A stretch of DNA of 64,000 nucleotides from Blastococcus sp. KM273128 (lineage in GTDB: Bacteria > Actinomycetota > Actinomycetes > Mycobacteriales > Geodermatophilaceae). The stretch spans positions 1 through 64,000 of the forward strand of contig NZ_SSXA01000013.1 of the NCBI RefSeq assembly GCF_021698975.1, given 5' to 3'. The position numbers and the translations under genes were made by a program. The notes below the pieces were generated by a model. It worked only from the letters and a program-made list of their open reading frames with translations. It had not been told where the DNA came from and searched no databases. Positions 50,861 through 59,127 of the stretch are shown here, piece by piece (the stretch's first letter is position 1; each line of letters opens with the position of its first letter).

Positions 50861-52576
50861 ATGGCGTCGCTGCCGCAGGCGCTGCCGGAGCCACGGGCGA
50901 CAGGGCGGGCCGAACGCCCCGCTCCGCCGCCGATCGCCCGCGTCCGCCGCCGTCGCCGCCCCTCGGGCGAGCCGCCCCCGCTGCCCCGCCAGCTCCGGAC
51001 GTCCGGGAAGTGGTGGCTGGGGCTCAGCGCGCTGGTCCTGGTGGCCTGCCTCGCCGTGGTGGCCACCGGGACCATCCGGTACGTCGACGTCGCCGACACC
51101 CGCATCCTCCAGGCGATCGCGAGCACCCGGACGCCCGCGCTGACCGCGGTCGCCGAGGTCGCGGGTCTGCTGGCCGGCGCGAAGGCGCTGCACGCCATCT
51201 GGCTGGCCGACCTGGTGCTGCTGGCCGCCTTCCGCCGCTGGCGCCACCTGCTGGTGTGGCTGGGCGTGGGGCTGCTCGTCGTCAACGTCGGCGCCGCGAT
51301 GACGATCACCCTCCAGCGGCCGCGACCGTTCGAGGTGGAGGTGCTGGGCGGCTGGTCCGGGTTCGCGATGCCGTCGCTCCCGGTGACCGTGCTGGCCGCG
51401 CTGCTGGTCAGCACCCTCTACTCGCTGGTCCCGCCCGGCCGGAAGCGGACGATCGGCAAGTGGGTGGTCTGCGGGCTGCTCGTGGTCACCGCCGCCTCCC
51501 GGCTCTACCTGGCCCAGGACCACCCCACCGGCGTCCTGGCCGGCGTCGTCCTCGGGGTGGCCACGCCGCTGGCCGCCTTCCGGCTGCTCACCCCCAACGC
51601 CGTGCACCCGGTGCGCTACACCCGCGCCCGGCCGGCCCACCTCGACGTCTCCGGCGAGCGGGGCGCGGCCATCGTGCGCGCGCTGCAGGACCAGCTGGGG
51701 CTGGTGGCCACCGACGTCTCGCCGTTCGGCCTGGCCGGCTCCGGCGGCTCCACGCCGCTGCGGATCACCGTCAAGGCCCACGACCCGCAGGGGGACGACG
51801 AGAGCCACGTGTTCGGCAAGCTCTACGCCGCCACCCACGTGCGCTCCGACCGCTGGTACAAGCTCGGCCGGACGCTGCTGTACGGCCGGCTGGAGGACGA
51901 GAAGCCGTTCCACAGCGTGCGGCGGCTCGTCCAGTACGAGGACTACGTGCTGCGGGTGCTGTCCGACGGCGGGCTGCCCGTCCCCCAGCCGCTGGGCATC
52001 GTCGAGATCACGCCGGAGCGGGAGTACCTGCTGGTCACGGAGTTCATCTCCGGCGCGCGCGAGGCCGGCGAGGCCGAGATCGACGACGCCGTCATCGACC
52101 AGGGGCTGGCGATCGTGCGCCGGCTGTGGGAGATCGGCATGGCCCACCGGGACATCAAGCCGGCCAACCTGCTGGTCCGCGACGGCACGCTGCACCTCAT
52201 CGACTCCGCGTTCGCCGAGGTGCGCCCCAGCCCGTGGCGGCAGGCGGTGGACCTGGCCAACATGATGCTGGTCCTGGCGCTGCGCACCGACGCCGAGCGG
52301 GTGTACCGGCGGGCGCGGCTGCAGTTCACCGACGAGGAGATCGCCGAGGCCTTCGCCGCCACCCGCGGCCTGACCATGCCCTCGCAGCTGCGGCGCATGA
52401 TCCGCAAGCAGGGGCGGGACCTGCAGGAGGAGTTCCTCGCCCTGCTGCCGTTCCGGCTGCCCCCGGTGCGCATCCAGCGCTGGAGCTGGCGGCGGGCCGG
52501 GCTGACCGTCGTCACCCTCGCCGCCGCCCTGACCGCCCTGTACGTGTCGGCCGGCCTGCTCGGGTCCCCGCTGTGA
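50861..52576 (+). CDS. PAP2-like membrane domain fused to a kinase-like domain
   Basis: A 571-residue fusion. Residues about 50-240 form a six-helix PAP2-like membrane domain with eroded catalytic motifs: QRPRP at 152-156, PSLP (171-174) where PSGH is expected, and SRLYLAQDHPTGV (213-225), which keeps His221 but has Gly for the usual Asp. Residues about 255-540 form a protein-kinase-like domain with HRDIKPANLLV (Asp430, Asn436 present) and a DSAF motif (448-451) instead of DFG. A final helix (546-565) returns to the membrane. The stop overlaps the next start (GTGA). The probable phospho-acceptor is unknown. Confidence 0.82.
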   Translation: MASLPQALPEPRATGRAERPAPPPIARVRRRRRPSGEPPPLPRQLRTSGKWWLGLSALVLVACLAVVATGTIRYVDVADTRILQAIASTRTPALTAVAEVAGLLAGAKALHAIWLADLVLLAAFRRWRHLLVWLGVGLLVVNVGAAMTITLQRPRPFEVEVLGGWSGFAMPSLPVTVLAALLVSTLYSLVPPGRKRTIGKWVVCGLLVVTAASRLYLAQDHPTGVLAGVVLGVATPLAAFRLLTPNAVHPVRYTRARPAHLDVSGERGAAIVRALQDQLGLVATDVSPFGLAGSGGSTPLRITVKAHDPQGDDESHVFGKLYAATHVRSDRWYKLGRTLLYGRLEDEKPFHSVRRLVQYEDYVLRVLSDGGLPVPQPLGIVEITPEREYLLVTEFISGAREAGEAEIDDAVIDQGLAIVRRLWEIGMAHRDIKPANLLVRDGTLHLIDSAFAEVRPSPWRQAVDLANMMLVLALRTDAERVYRRARLQFTDEEIAEAFAATRGLTMPSQLRRMIRKQGRDLQEEFLALLPFRLPPVRIQRWSWRRAGLTVVTLAAALTALYVSAGLLGSPL

Positions 52577-53160
52577 CCGGGCGGGCGTGCCGGGCCGCAC
52601 CGCTGCTGCTCGCGGCGGGCCTGCTCGCCGGCTGCGGGCAGCCGCTCGTGCTCGGCGAGGAGACGCTGGCGTGCGAGGAGGGTGACGCGGGTCTGCCCGC
52701 CAACGGCGTCGTCCTCATGGCGCAGTCGGTGCCCAGCGCCGCCTGGGTGCCCTGCCTGGAGGCCATGCCCCTGGGGTGGGACCTGGCCGGGCTCGAGGCG
52801 ACCGAGAGCTCCGCGCGCTTCTGGCTGGACTCCGACCGCGACGGGCTGCGCGCCCTCGAGGTGGAGCTGACCGCGTCGTGCGACACGACCGGCGCCACGG
52901 AGATCCCCAGCGAGCGGGAGGGCATGCGCCGCTGGGAGCGGGTCGAGCAGGTCAGCCCGCAGTACGTCGGCACCCGGTCCTACGTCTTCGCCGGCGGGTG
53001 CCTGCGCGTGCTGTTCCGGCTGTCGGGCGAGAACCGCTCCGAGCCGCTCGCCGTGGCGACCCAGGGCATCGGCGCGGTGACCCGCGACCGGGTGCGGGCC
53101 GCCGTCCTCGACCAGACCGACGGCCAGCTGCAGCTCGACCCCCCGGCCGGTGGGAGGTGA
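52573..53160 (+). CDS. Hypothetical lipoprotein in the PAP2-kinase operon
   Basis: A 195-residue exported lipoprotein. The N-terminus RACRAAPLLLAAGLLAGCG carries a lipobox (LAGC, Cys about 19). The mature domain contains paired cysteines (LACEEGD, WVPCLEAMPLGW, ASCDTTG, GGCLRVLFRLSG) and looks like a small beta-rich extracellular domain. No family is recognised. Its start overlaps the PAP2-kinase stop, and its stop overlaps the flippase-like start, so it is locked in a three-gene coupled operon and probably works with those membrane proteins. Confidence 0.75.
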   Translation: MTGRACRAAPLLLAAGLLAGCGQPLVLGEETLACEEGDAGLPANGVVLMAQSVPSAAWVPCLEAMPLGWDLAGLEATESSARFWLDSDRDGLRALEVELTASCDTTGATEIPSEREGMRRWERVEQVSPQYVGTRSYVFAGGCLRVLFRLSGENRSEPLAVATQGIGAVTRDRVRAAVLDQTDGQLQLDPPAGGR

Positions 53161-54251
53161 GCACCGCCGCCGCCCCGGTGGGCGGCCGGGCCCGCCGTCC
53201 GCGGTGGACCCGCGCCCTCGGGCCGCTGCTGTCGGCGGGGCTCGTCGTCGCCGTCTTCACCTGGTTCCTGCCCCAGTTCACCGACCTCTCGCGCGTGTGG
53301 GCGGCGATCACCGGCATGTCGTGGGTCGAGGTCGTGGCGCTGCTCCTGGCGGCCGGGTGGAACGTGGTGACCTACCAGTTCGTCGTCGTCGCCACGACCC
53401 CCGGCCTAACCCTGCGGCAGGCGACGGTGGCCACCGAGGCCGCCACCGCCGTCTCCAACACCGTGGTCGGCGGGGCCGCCGTCGCCGTCGGCCTCACCTA
53501 CGCGATGAACTCCTCGTGGGGCTTCTCCCGCTCCCGCACCTCCGTGGCGCTGCTGGTCGCCGGGCTGTGGAACAACTTCGCCAAGCTGGGCCTCCCGGTC
53601 CTGGCGCTGGCCCTCCTGGCGTTCTCGGCCCCGCCGTCGGCCGCGCGGGTGGCGGGCGGGCTGGTGGCGCTCGGCGCCCTCGCCGCGACCGTCGCGCTCC
53701 TGGGGGCGGTGCTGCGCAGCGCCACCGGGGCGGCGCGGATCGGCCGCGCGGCCGCCGGGGTGGCGTCGGCGCTCCGCCGCCCGTTCGGCCGCGGCCCGGT
53801 GGAGGGCTGGGACCGGGCGACGACGAAGTTCCGCGACCGCACCGTGCTGCTGCTGCGGGCGCGCTGGCACTGGATCACCCTCGCCACGCTGGTCAGCCAC
53901 CTGTCGCTGTTCCTGCTGCTGGTGCTCGCGCTCCGCTTCGCCGGCGTGGGCGCCGACCGGGTCGGCGTGGCCGAGGCGCTGGTCGTGTTCGCCTTCGCGC
54001 GGCTGCTCACCGCCGTCCCGCTCACCCCCGGCGGGCTGGGCGTGGTGGAGGTGGCGCTCATCGCGGGCCTCGCCGCGGCCGGGGGGCCGCGGGCGCAGGT
54101 GGCCGCGGCGGTGCTGCTGTTCCGGGCGCTGAGCTACGTGCTCCCGATCCCGCTCGGGCTGGGCTGCTACCTGTTCTGGCGGCACAACCGCAGCTGGCGG
54201 CGGGCGCTGAACGCCGCGCCCCGGACCGCGCTGGTCCAGGAGGCGGCCTGA
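53157..54251 (+). CDS. Flippase-like (LPG-synthase TM region / UPF0104) membrane protein
   Basis: A 364-residue polytopic membrane protein with about eight helices. It matches the lysylphosphatidylglycerol-synthase transmembrane (UPF0104, TIGR00374-like) region: TAVSNTVVGGAAVAVGLTYAM, RTSVALLVAGLWNNFAKLGLP, and RLLTAVPLTPGGLGVVEVAL. There is no aminoacyltransferase domain, so it would move lipids or lipid-linked intermediates rather than make them. The GTG at 53157 overlaps the lipoprotein stop; the fused kinase and lipoprotein upstream suggest a regulated lipid-export system (inference). Confidence 0.85.
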   Translation: MSTAAAPVGGRARRPRWTRALGPLLSAGLVVAVFTWFLPQFTDLSRVWAAITGMSWVEVVALLLAAGWNVVTYQFVVVATTPGLTLRQATVATEAATAVSNTVVGGAAVAVGLTYAMNSSWGFSRSRTSVALLVAGLWNNFAKLGLPVLALALLAFSAPPSAARVAGGLVALGALAATVALLGAVLRSATGAARIGRAAAGVASALRRPFGRGPVEGWDRATTKFRDRTVLLLRARWHWITLATLVSHLSLFLLLVLALRFAGVGADRVGVAEALVVFAFARLLTAVPLTPGGLGVVEVALIAGLAAAGGPRAQVAAAVLLFRALSYVLPIPLGLGCYLFWRHNRSWRRALNAAPRTALVQEAA

Positions 54252-54363
54252 CCGCCCGCGCCCTGCCGCGACCCCCGTCCTGTGGTTGAGTGTTCCAGGT
54301 CACAGCAGCGTCTCGGGGGATGGCGCCGTCCGCCCCGGGGCCGCGCGTCGAGAGGAGACCGCG

Positions 54364-56124
54364 ATGGCCCAGCCCGCGACCGACCAGGACCGCGACGCCC
54401 GGAAGCCGCGCGCCGTCCCCGACGGCGCCACGGCCGACGTGGCCGAGGAGCCGGCCACCGAGGCCGCCACGGGCCTGGACATGGTGCTCGTGGACGCCGC
54501 CGCGGGGCCGCTGCGCCGGCTGATCCCGCCGGCCGGGACGGTGCTGCGGTTCGGGGCCGCGCTGGCCCGCCGGCCCGACGCCCTCGCCCGCCGGGGCGGA
54601 GAGCTGGCCCGCGAGCTCGGCAAGGTCGTGATCGGCCGCTCCGAGGTCGCGCCCGGCAAGAAGGACAAGCGGTTCGCCGACCCCGCCTGGAGCGGGAACC
54701 CGCTGCTCCGGCGGACCATGCAGGCCCACCTGGCGACGGCGCGGGTGGCCTGGGAGCTCATCGAGGACGCCGGCCTGGACTGGCAGGACGACGAACGGCT
54801 CCGCTTCACCGCGACCAACCTGGTCGACGCGCTCGCCCCCAGCAACGTGCCGCTGCTCAACCCGCTGGCGCTCAAGGCGGTCATCGACACCGGCGGCAAG
54901 AACGCCGTCGAGGGCGTGCGGCGCCTCGTCCACGACCTGGCCAGCCCGCCGCGGGTGCCCTCGATGGTGGAGCCGGACGCGTTCACCGTGGGCGAGGACC
55001 TCGCCGTCACGCCGGGCGCGGTGGTCTTCCGCACCGACGTCTTCGAGCTCATCCAGTACCGGCCGACGACGGAGACCGTGCGGTCGGTGCCGCTGGTGGT
55101 CGTGCCGCCGACGATCAACAAGTACTACATCACCGACCTCGCCCCTGGCCGCAGCATCGTCGAGCACTACCTCTCCGGCGGCCAGCAGGTGTTCATGATC
55201 GTGTGGCGCAACCCCGACGAGCGGCACGCCGACTGGGGCCTGGACACCTACGGTCAGGCGGTCCTGGACGCGCTGGACGCCGTCGAGCGGATCACGGGCC
55301 AGGAGCAGGCGAGCGTGCAGGCCTTCTGCTCCGGCGGGATCATCACCGCGATGGTGCTGGCGCACCTGGCCGCCACCGGCCGCCAGGAGCGCATCCGCTC
55401 GGCCAGCTTCGCCGTCACCGTCCTCGACTGGGAACGGGCCGGCACCATGTCCGCGCTCATGGACCCCGAGGCCGTGCGGGCCGCCATCGAGCGCTCGCGC
55501 AAGAAGGGCTACCTCGACGGCGCGCAGCTGGCCGAGGTGTTCGCCTGGCTGCGGCCCAACGACCTGATCTGGAACTACTGGGTCAACAACTACCTGCAGG
55601 GCAAGCCCCCGCCGAACTTCGACATCCTGTTCTGGAACGCCGACACCACCCGGATGAGCGCCGCGCTGCACCGCGACTTCATCGAGGTGGCGCTGGGCAA
55701 CGCGCTGACCGAGCCGGGCCGGGCCACGATGCTCGGCACGCCGGTGGACCTCTCGGCGGTCACCGTCGACTCCTACGTCACCGCGGGCGTCGCGGACCAC
55801 CTCTGCCCGTGGCAGGCCTGCTACCGCACCACCCAGCTGCTCGGCGGGGAGAGCCGGTTCGTGCTCTCGACCAGCGGCCACATCGCCTCGCTGGTCAACC
55901 CGCCGGGCAACCCGAGGTCGACGTTCCAGGTGGCTGCCTCCACCCCGCCGGACCCGCAGGAGTGGCTGGGCAGCGCGGAGACGGTGAAGGGCTCCTGGTG
56001 GCCCGACTACGTGGCCTGGCTGGGCGAGCGCTCGGGCGAGGAGATCCCCGCCCCCGAGCACCTGGGGGGCGACGGCCTCGAGCCGCTGGCCGATGCGCCG
56101 GGCACGTATGTCTTCGACAAGTAG
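54364..56124 (+). CDS. phaC: Polyhydroxyalkanoate synthase PhaC-like
   Basis: A 586-residue PHA polymerase that joins hydroxyacyl-CoA units into storage polyester. The catalytic triad can be read: Cys322 in AFCSGG (the lipase-box position, with Ala in place of the first Gly), Asp478 in AGVADHLCPW and His506 in STSGHIASLVNPPG. The blocks PPTINKYYITDLAPGRS and LIWNYWVNNYLQGK are typical of class I/II synthases. An alanine-rich, acidic 45-residue N-terminus precedes it. The ATG at 54364 has GAGAGGAG upstream. It overlaps the depolymerase-like gene by 17 nt. Confidence 0.92.
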   Translation: MAQPATDQDRDARKPRAVPDGATADVAEEPATEAATGLDMVLVDAAAGPLRRLIPPAGTVLRFGAALARRPDALARRGGELARELGKVVIGRSEVAPGKKDKRFADPAWSGNPLLRRTMQAHLATARVAWELIEDAGLDWQDDERLRFTATNLVDALAPSNVPLLNPLALKAVIDTGGKNAVEGVRRLVHDLASPPRVPSMVEPDAFTVGEDLAVTPGAVVFRTDVFELIQYRPTTETVRSVPLVVVPPTINKYYITDLAPGRSIVEHYLSGGQQVFMIVWRNPDERHADWGLDTYGQAVLDALDAVERITGQEQASVQAFCSGGIITAMVLAHLAATGRQERIRSASFAVTVLDWERAGTMSALMDPEAVRAAIERSRKKGYLDGAQLAEVFAWLRPNDLIWNYWVNNYLQGKPPPNFDILFWNADTTRMSAALHRDFIEVALGNALTEPGRATMLGTPVDLSAVTVDSYVTAGVADHLCPWQACYRTTQLLGGESRFVLSTSGHIASLVNPPGNPRSTFQVAASTPPDPQEWLGSAETVKGSWWPDYVAWLGERSGEEIPAPEHLGGDGLEPLADAPGTYVFDK

Positions 56125-56932
56125 CCGGGAGGTCGTCCGCAGCCTGACCATCGGCGGGCGGACGCTGCGCACCGCCGTGCGGCCGGGCACCGACGAGACG
56201 GTGCCGCCGCTGCTGCTGATGAACGGCATCGGCGCCAGCCTGGAGGTGCTGCAGCCCTTCGTCGACGCGCTGGACCCCCGGCGCACCGTCATCCGCTTCG
56301 ACGTCCCCGGCGTCGGCGGCTCGCCCGCGCCGGTCGTCCCCTACGTGCTGTCGACGCTGACCCCCGTGGTCGCGGGGCTGCTGGACAGGCTGGGCCACCA
56401 CCGGCCGGTCGACGTCCTCGGCCTGTCCTGGGGCGGCGGGCTGGCCCAGCACTTCGCGGTGCAGCACAGGCGCCGGTGCCGGCGGCTGGTGCTGGCCGCG
56501 ACGGCGACCGGCACCCTGATGGTGCCGGCCAGCCCCCGGGTGCTGGCGCACATGCTCACCCCGCGGCGGCACCGCGACCCCGAGTACGCCCGCCGCATCG
56601 CCGGGCAGATCTACGGCGGCTCGGTCCGCACCGACCCCGGGCGGGCCGCGGCGGCGCTGCACAGCCACACCAGGGTCGGCCCGCAGCGCGGCTACTACTA
56701 CCAGCTGGCCGCCACGACCGGCTGGAGCAGCCTGCCGTTCCTGCGGCTCATCCGGCAGCCGACCCTCGTCGTCGCCGGGGACGACGACCCGATCATCCCG
56801 GTGGTCAACGCCCGGGTCATGGCGCGGCTGATCCCCCGGGCGCAGCTGCACGTGTACCGCGGTGGGCACATCGCGCTGGTCACCGAGGCCGACGAGCTCG
56901 CCCCCGTGGTCGAGTCCTTCCTCGACCGCTGA
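56108..56932 (+). CDS. phaZ: Alpha/beta hydrolase, probable intracellular PHA depolymerase
   Basis: A 274-residue alpha/beta hydrolase. The nucleophile is in VLGLSWGGGLAQ (GxSxG), the acid in VAGDDDPIIPV and the His in YRGGHIALV. LLLMNGIGASLEVLQPFVDA and FDVPGVGGSPAP match intracellular poly(3-hydroxyalkanoate) depolymerases found next to PHA synthases. It starts inside the phaC gene (ATG 56108, or 56093), so the polymerase and depolymerase are made together. Without a depolymerase-specific signature, a general hydrolase is possible. Confidence 0.82.
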   Translation: MSSTSSREVVRSLTIGGRTLRTAVRPGTDETVPPLLLMNGIGASLEVLQPFVDALDPRRTVIRFDVPGVGGSPAPVVPYVLSTLTPVVAGLLDRLGHHRPVDVLGLSWGGGLAQHFAVQHRRRCRRLVLAATATGTLMVPASPRVLAHMLTPRRHRDPEYARRIAGQIYGGSVRTDPGRAAAALHSHTRVGPQRGYYYQLAATTGWSSLPFLRLIRQPTLVVAGDDDPIIPVVNARVMARLIPRAQLHVYRGGHIALVTEADELAPVVESFLDR

Positions 56933-57022
56933 GCCGCCCGCCCCGGCCGCCGGCGCGGCAGGCTGCGCAGAAGGGCGGGTCAGGCCGCTGCACCGACCGT
57001 CGTGGCGACGGGTGCTGCCGGC

Positions 57023-59008
57023 TCAGCTGCGGGTGACCCCGCCGTCGACGTGCTGCTCGAAGCGGTCCATGACGTCGTCGATCAGCTGGGCGTGGGTGAA
57101 GTTCATGACGTCGTAGCTCGCCGCGCCGTCGACGTGGACGGCCAGCTGCGAGGACGCCGGGTCCGACGCCGGCCGGGCGCCACCGCCCCAGTGGGGAGCC
57201 CGGCCAGGCCGGACGCGGTACCGGAACGGCGAGCCGTCGTCGGCCCGCGCCGTCAGCTCGACGCAGTCCGTCCCGGAGTCGTCGACCACCCACCGGGTGT
57301 CGGAGGTGACATCTCGGGCGCGCAGCTCGGCCGCCGCCTCCGCCAGCGCCGGGCGCACCGTCTCGTGCAGGTACTGGTCGACCCGCTCGCGTCCCGTGGG
57401 GCCCGGGGTGCGGCGGCGGCGCAGCCGGGCGCGGCGCCGTGCGGCCGGCCGGCCCGACGGCGCGACGCGGTGGCGGTACACGGCGCGGTCGGCCTCGCTG
57501 CGCAGCGCGCGGTAGAGGCCCACCATCACCAGCAGCATGACGAAGCCGAACGGCAGCCCCATGATGATCGTCGCGTTCTGCAGCGCCGGCACGCCGCCGA
57601 CCAGCAGCATCGCGGCGGTGAGGACACCGGTGGCGACCGCCCAGACGATGCGCACGCCCGGCGCCGCGTCGTCCTGGGGGCGGCGGAGGCGCGAGGAGAG
57701 GTTGGCCATCACCAGCGCGCCGGAGTCGGCCGACGTCACGTAGAAGAGCAGCCCGACGAACGTCGCGATCGAGGCGATGAACGGGAAGGCCGGGTAGTCG
57801 GCCAGCAGCGTGTAGAAGCCGCGCTCCGGGAGGTTCATCGCGGTCTCCCCGAACGCCGCGTCGCCCTGCCGGATCCGGTCGATCGCGCTGTTCCCGAAGA
57901 TCGACACCCACATGAGGATGTAGCTGAACGGGAGCAGCAGCGTGCCTGCCACGAACTGCCGGATCGTCCGCCCGCGCGAGATCCGGGCCAGGAAGAGCCC
58001 GACGAAGGACGCCCACGCGATCCACCAGGCCCAGAAGAACAACGTCCAGGCGCTGAGCCACTCGTCGGGCCGGTCGTAGGCGAAGGTCTCCGTGGTCAGG
58101 CCGGGGAAGCTGCTGACGAAGTCGCCGACGTTCTGGACCAGCCCGTTGAGCAGGAACGCGGTGTTGCCGGTGACCAGCACGAACCCGGCCAGGCCGAGGG
58201 CGAGGACGACGTTGAGCTGGGAGAGCCGCTTGATCCCGCGGTCGACGCCGCTGACCGCCGAGATCGTCGCAACCCCCACGGCCAGGGCGATGAGCCCCAG
58301 CTGGGCGGCTCGCCCCTCCGGGATGCCGAACAGCACCGACAGTCCGTAGTTCAGCTGGACGACGCCGATGCCCAGCGAGGTCGCGACCCCGAAGATCGTG
58401 CCGAGCACCGCCGCCACGTCGACGGCGTCGCCCAGCGTCCCGTGCACCCGCTTGCCGAAGATCGGGTAGAGCACTGAGCGGATCGCCAGCGGCATGTTCA
58501 TGCGGTAGGCGAAGTAGGCCAGCGCCATGCCCATCAGGGCGTACATGCCCCAGCCGTTGATCCCGTAGTGGAACAGCGTCCACACGGTCGCCTCGGCGGC
58601 GGCCTCCGGCGTCCCGCCCTCCCCCACCGGCGGAGCGAGGAACTGGGTGACCGGCTCGGCGACGGCGAAGAACATCAGGTCGGTGCCGATGCCGGCCGCG
58701 AAGAGCATCGCCGCCCAGGCGAAGGTGCTGTACTGCGGCGTGGAGTGCTCGGGCCCGAGCTTGACCCTCCCGTAGCGGGAGAAGGCGATGACCAGCACGA
58801 ACACGAGGACCACGGTCGCGAAGGCGATGTAGAACCAGCCGAACCACTCGGAGGTCCAGCCGACCAGCGAGCCGATCGTCTCGGCGGCCGAGGACGGGCT
58901 CGCCGTCGCCCAGAGCGCGATGGCCAGGACGCCGGCGACCGACCCGTAGAAGACGCGGCGCTTGAGCCCGCTCCCCGCTTCCGCGGTCCGGACGTCGAGG
59001 TCGCTCAC
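57023..59008 (-). CDS. BCCT-family betaine/carnitine/choline transporter
   Basis: A 661-residue secondary transporter with 12 helices. The family segments FAAGIGTDLMFFAVAEPVTQ, HYGINGWGMYALMGMALAYF and WTLFFWAWWIAWASFVGLFL with ARISRGRTIRQF are present; the glycine-rich AAGIGTDLMFF lies in the substrate region. The last 150 residues are a hydrophilic, arginine-rich cytoplasmic domain, as in osmoregulated BetT-type members. It imports compatible solutes or choline with Na+ or H+. GTG start at 59008. It stands alone on the minus strand. Confidence 0.93.
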   Translation of the reverse strand: MSDLDVRTAEAGSGLKRRVFYGSVAGVLAIALWATASPSSAAETIGSLVGWTSEWFGWFYIAFATVVLVFVLVIAFSRYGRVKLGPEHSTPQYSTFAWAAMLFAAGIGTDLMFFAVAEPVTQFLAPPVGEGGTPEAAAEATVWTLFHYGINGWGMYALMGMALAYFAYRMNMPLAIRSVLYPIFGKRVHGTLGDAVDVAAVLGTIFGVATSLGIGVVQLNYGLSVLFGIPEGRAAQLGLIALAVGVATISAVSGVDRGIKRLSQLNVVLALGLAGFVLVTGNTAFLLNGLVQNVGDFVSSFPGLTTETFAYDRPDEWLSAWTLFFWAWWIAWASFVGLFLARISRGRTIRQFVAGTLLLPFSYILMWVSIFGNSAIDRIRQGDAAFGETAMNLPERGFYTLLADYPAFPFIASIATFVGLLFYVTSADSGALVMANLSSRLRRPQDDAAPGVRIVWAVATGVLTAAMLLVGGVPALQNATIIMGLPFGFVMLLVMVGLYRALRSEADRAVYRHRVAPSGRPAARRRARLRRRRTPGPTGRERVDQYLHETVRPALAEAAAELRARDVTSDTRWVVDDSGTDCVELTARADDGSPFRYRVRPGRAPHWGGGARPASDPASSQLAVHVDGAASYDVMNFTHAQLIDDVMDRFEQHVDGGVTRS

Positions 59009-59127
59009 GCCGGCTCACCCGGCCCGGTGGGAGCGGGGCAGGAGGCCGGGGGGAGGGGTGTGCCGGTCACCGGCGGATGGTGGCACACCTGGCCGGTCCC
59101 GGCAGCCGCTGCGCCGGGAGCGCCCGG

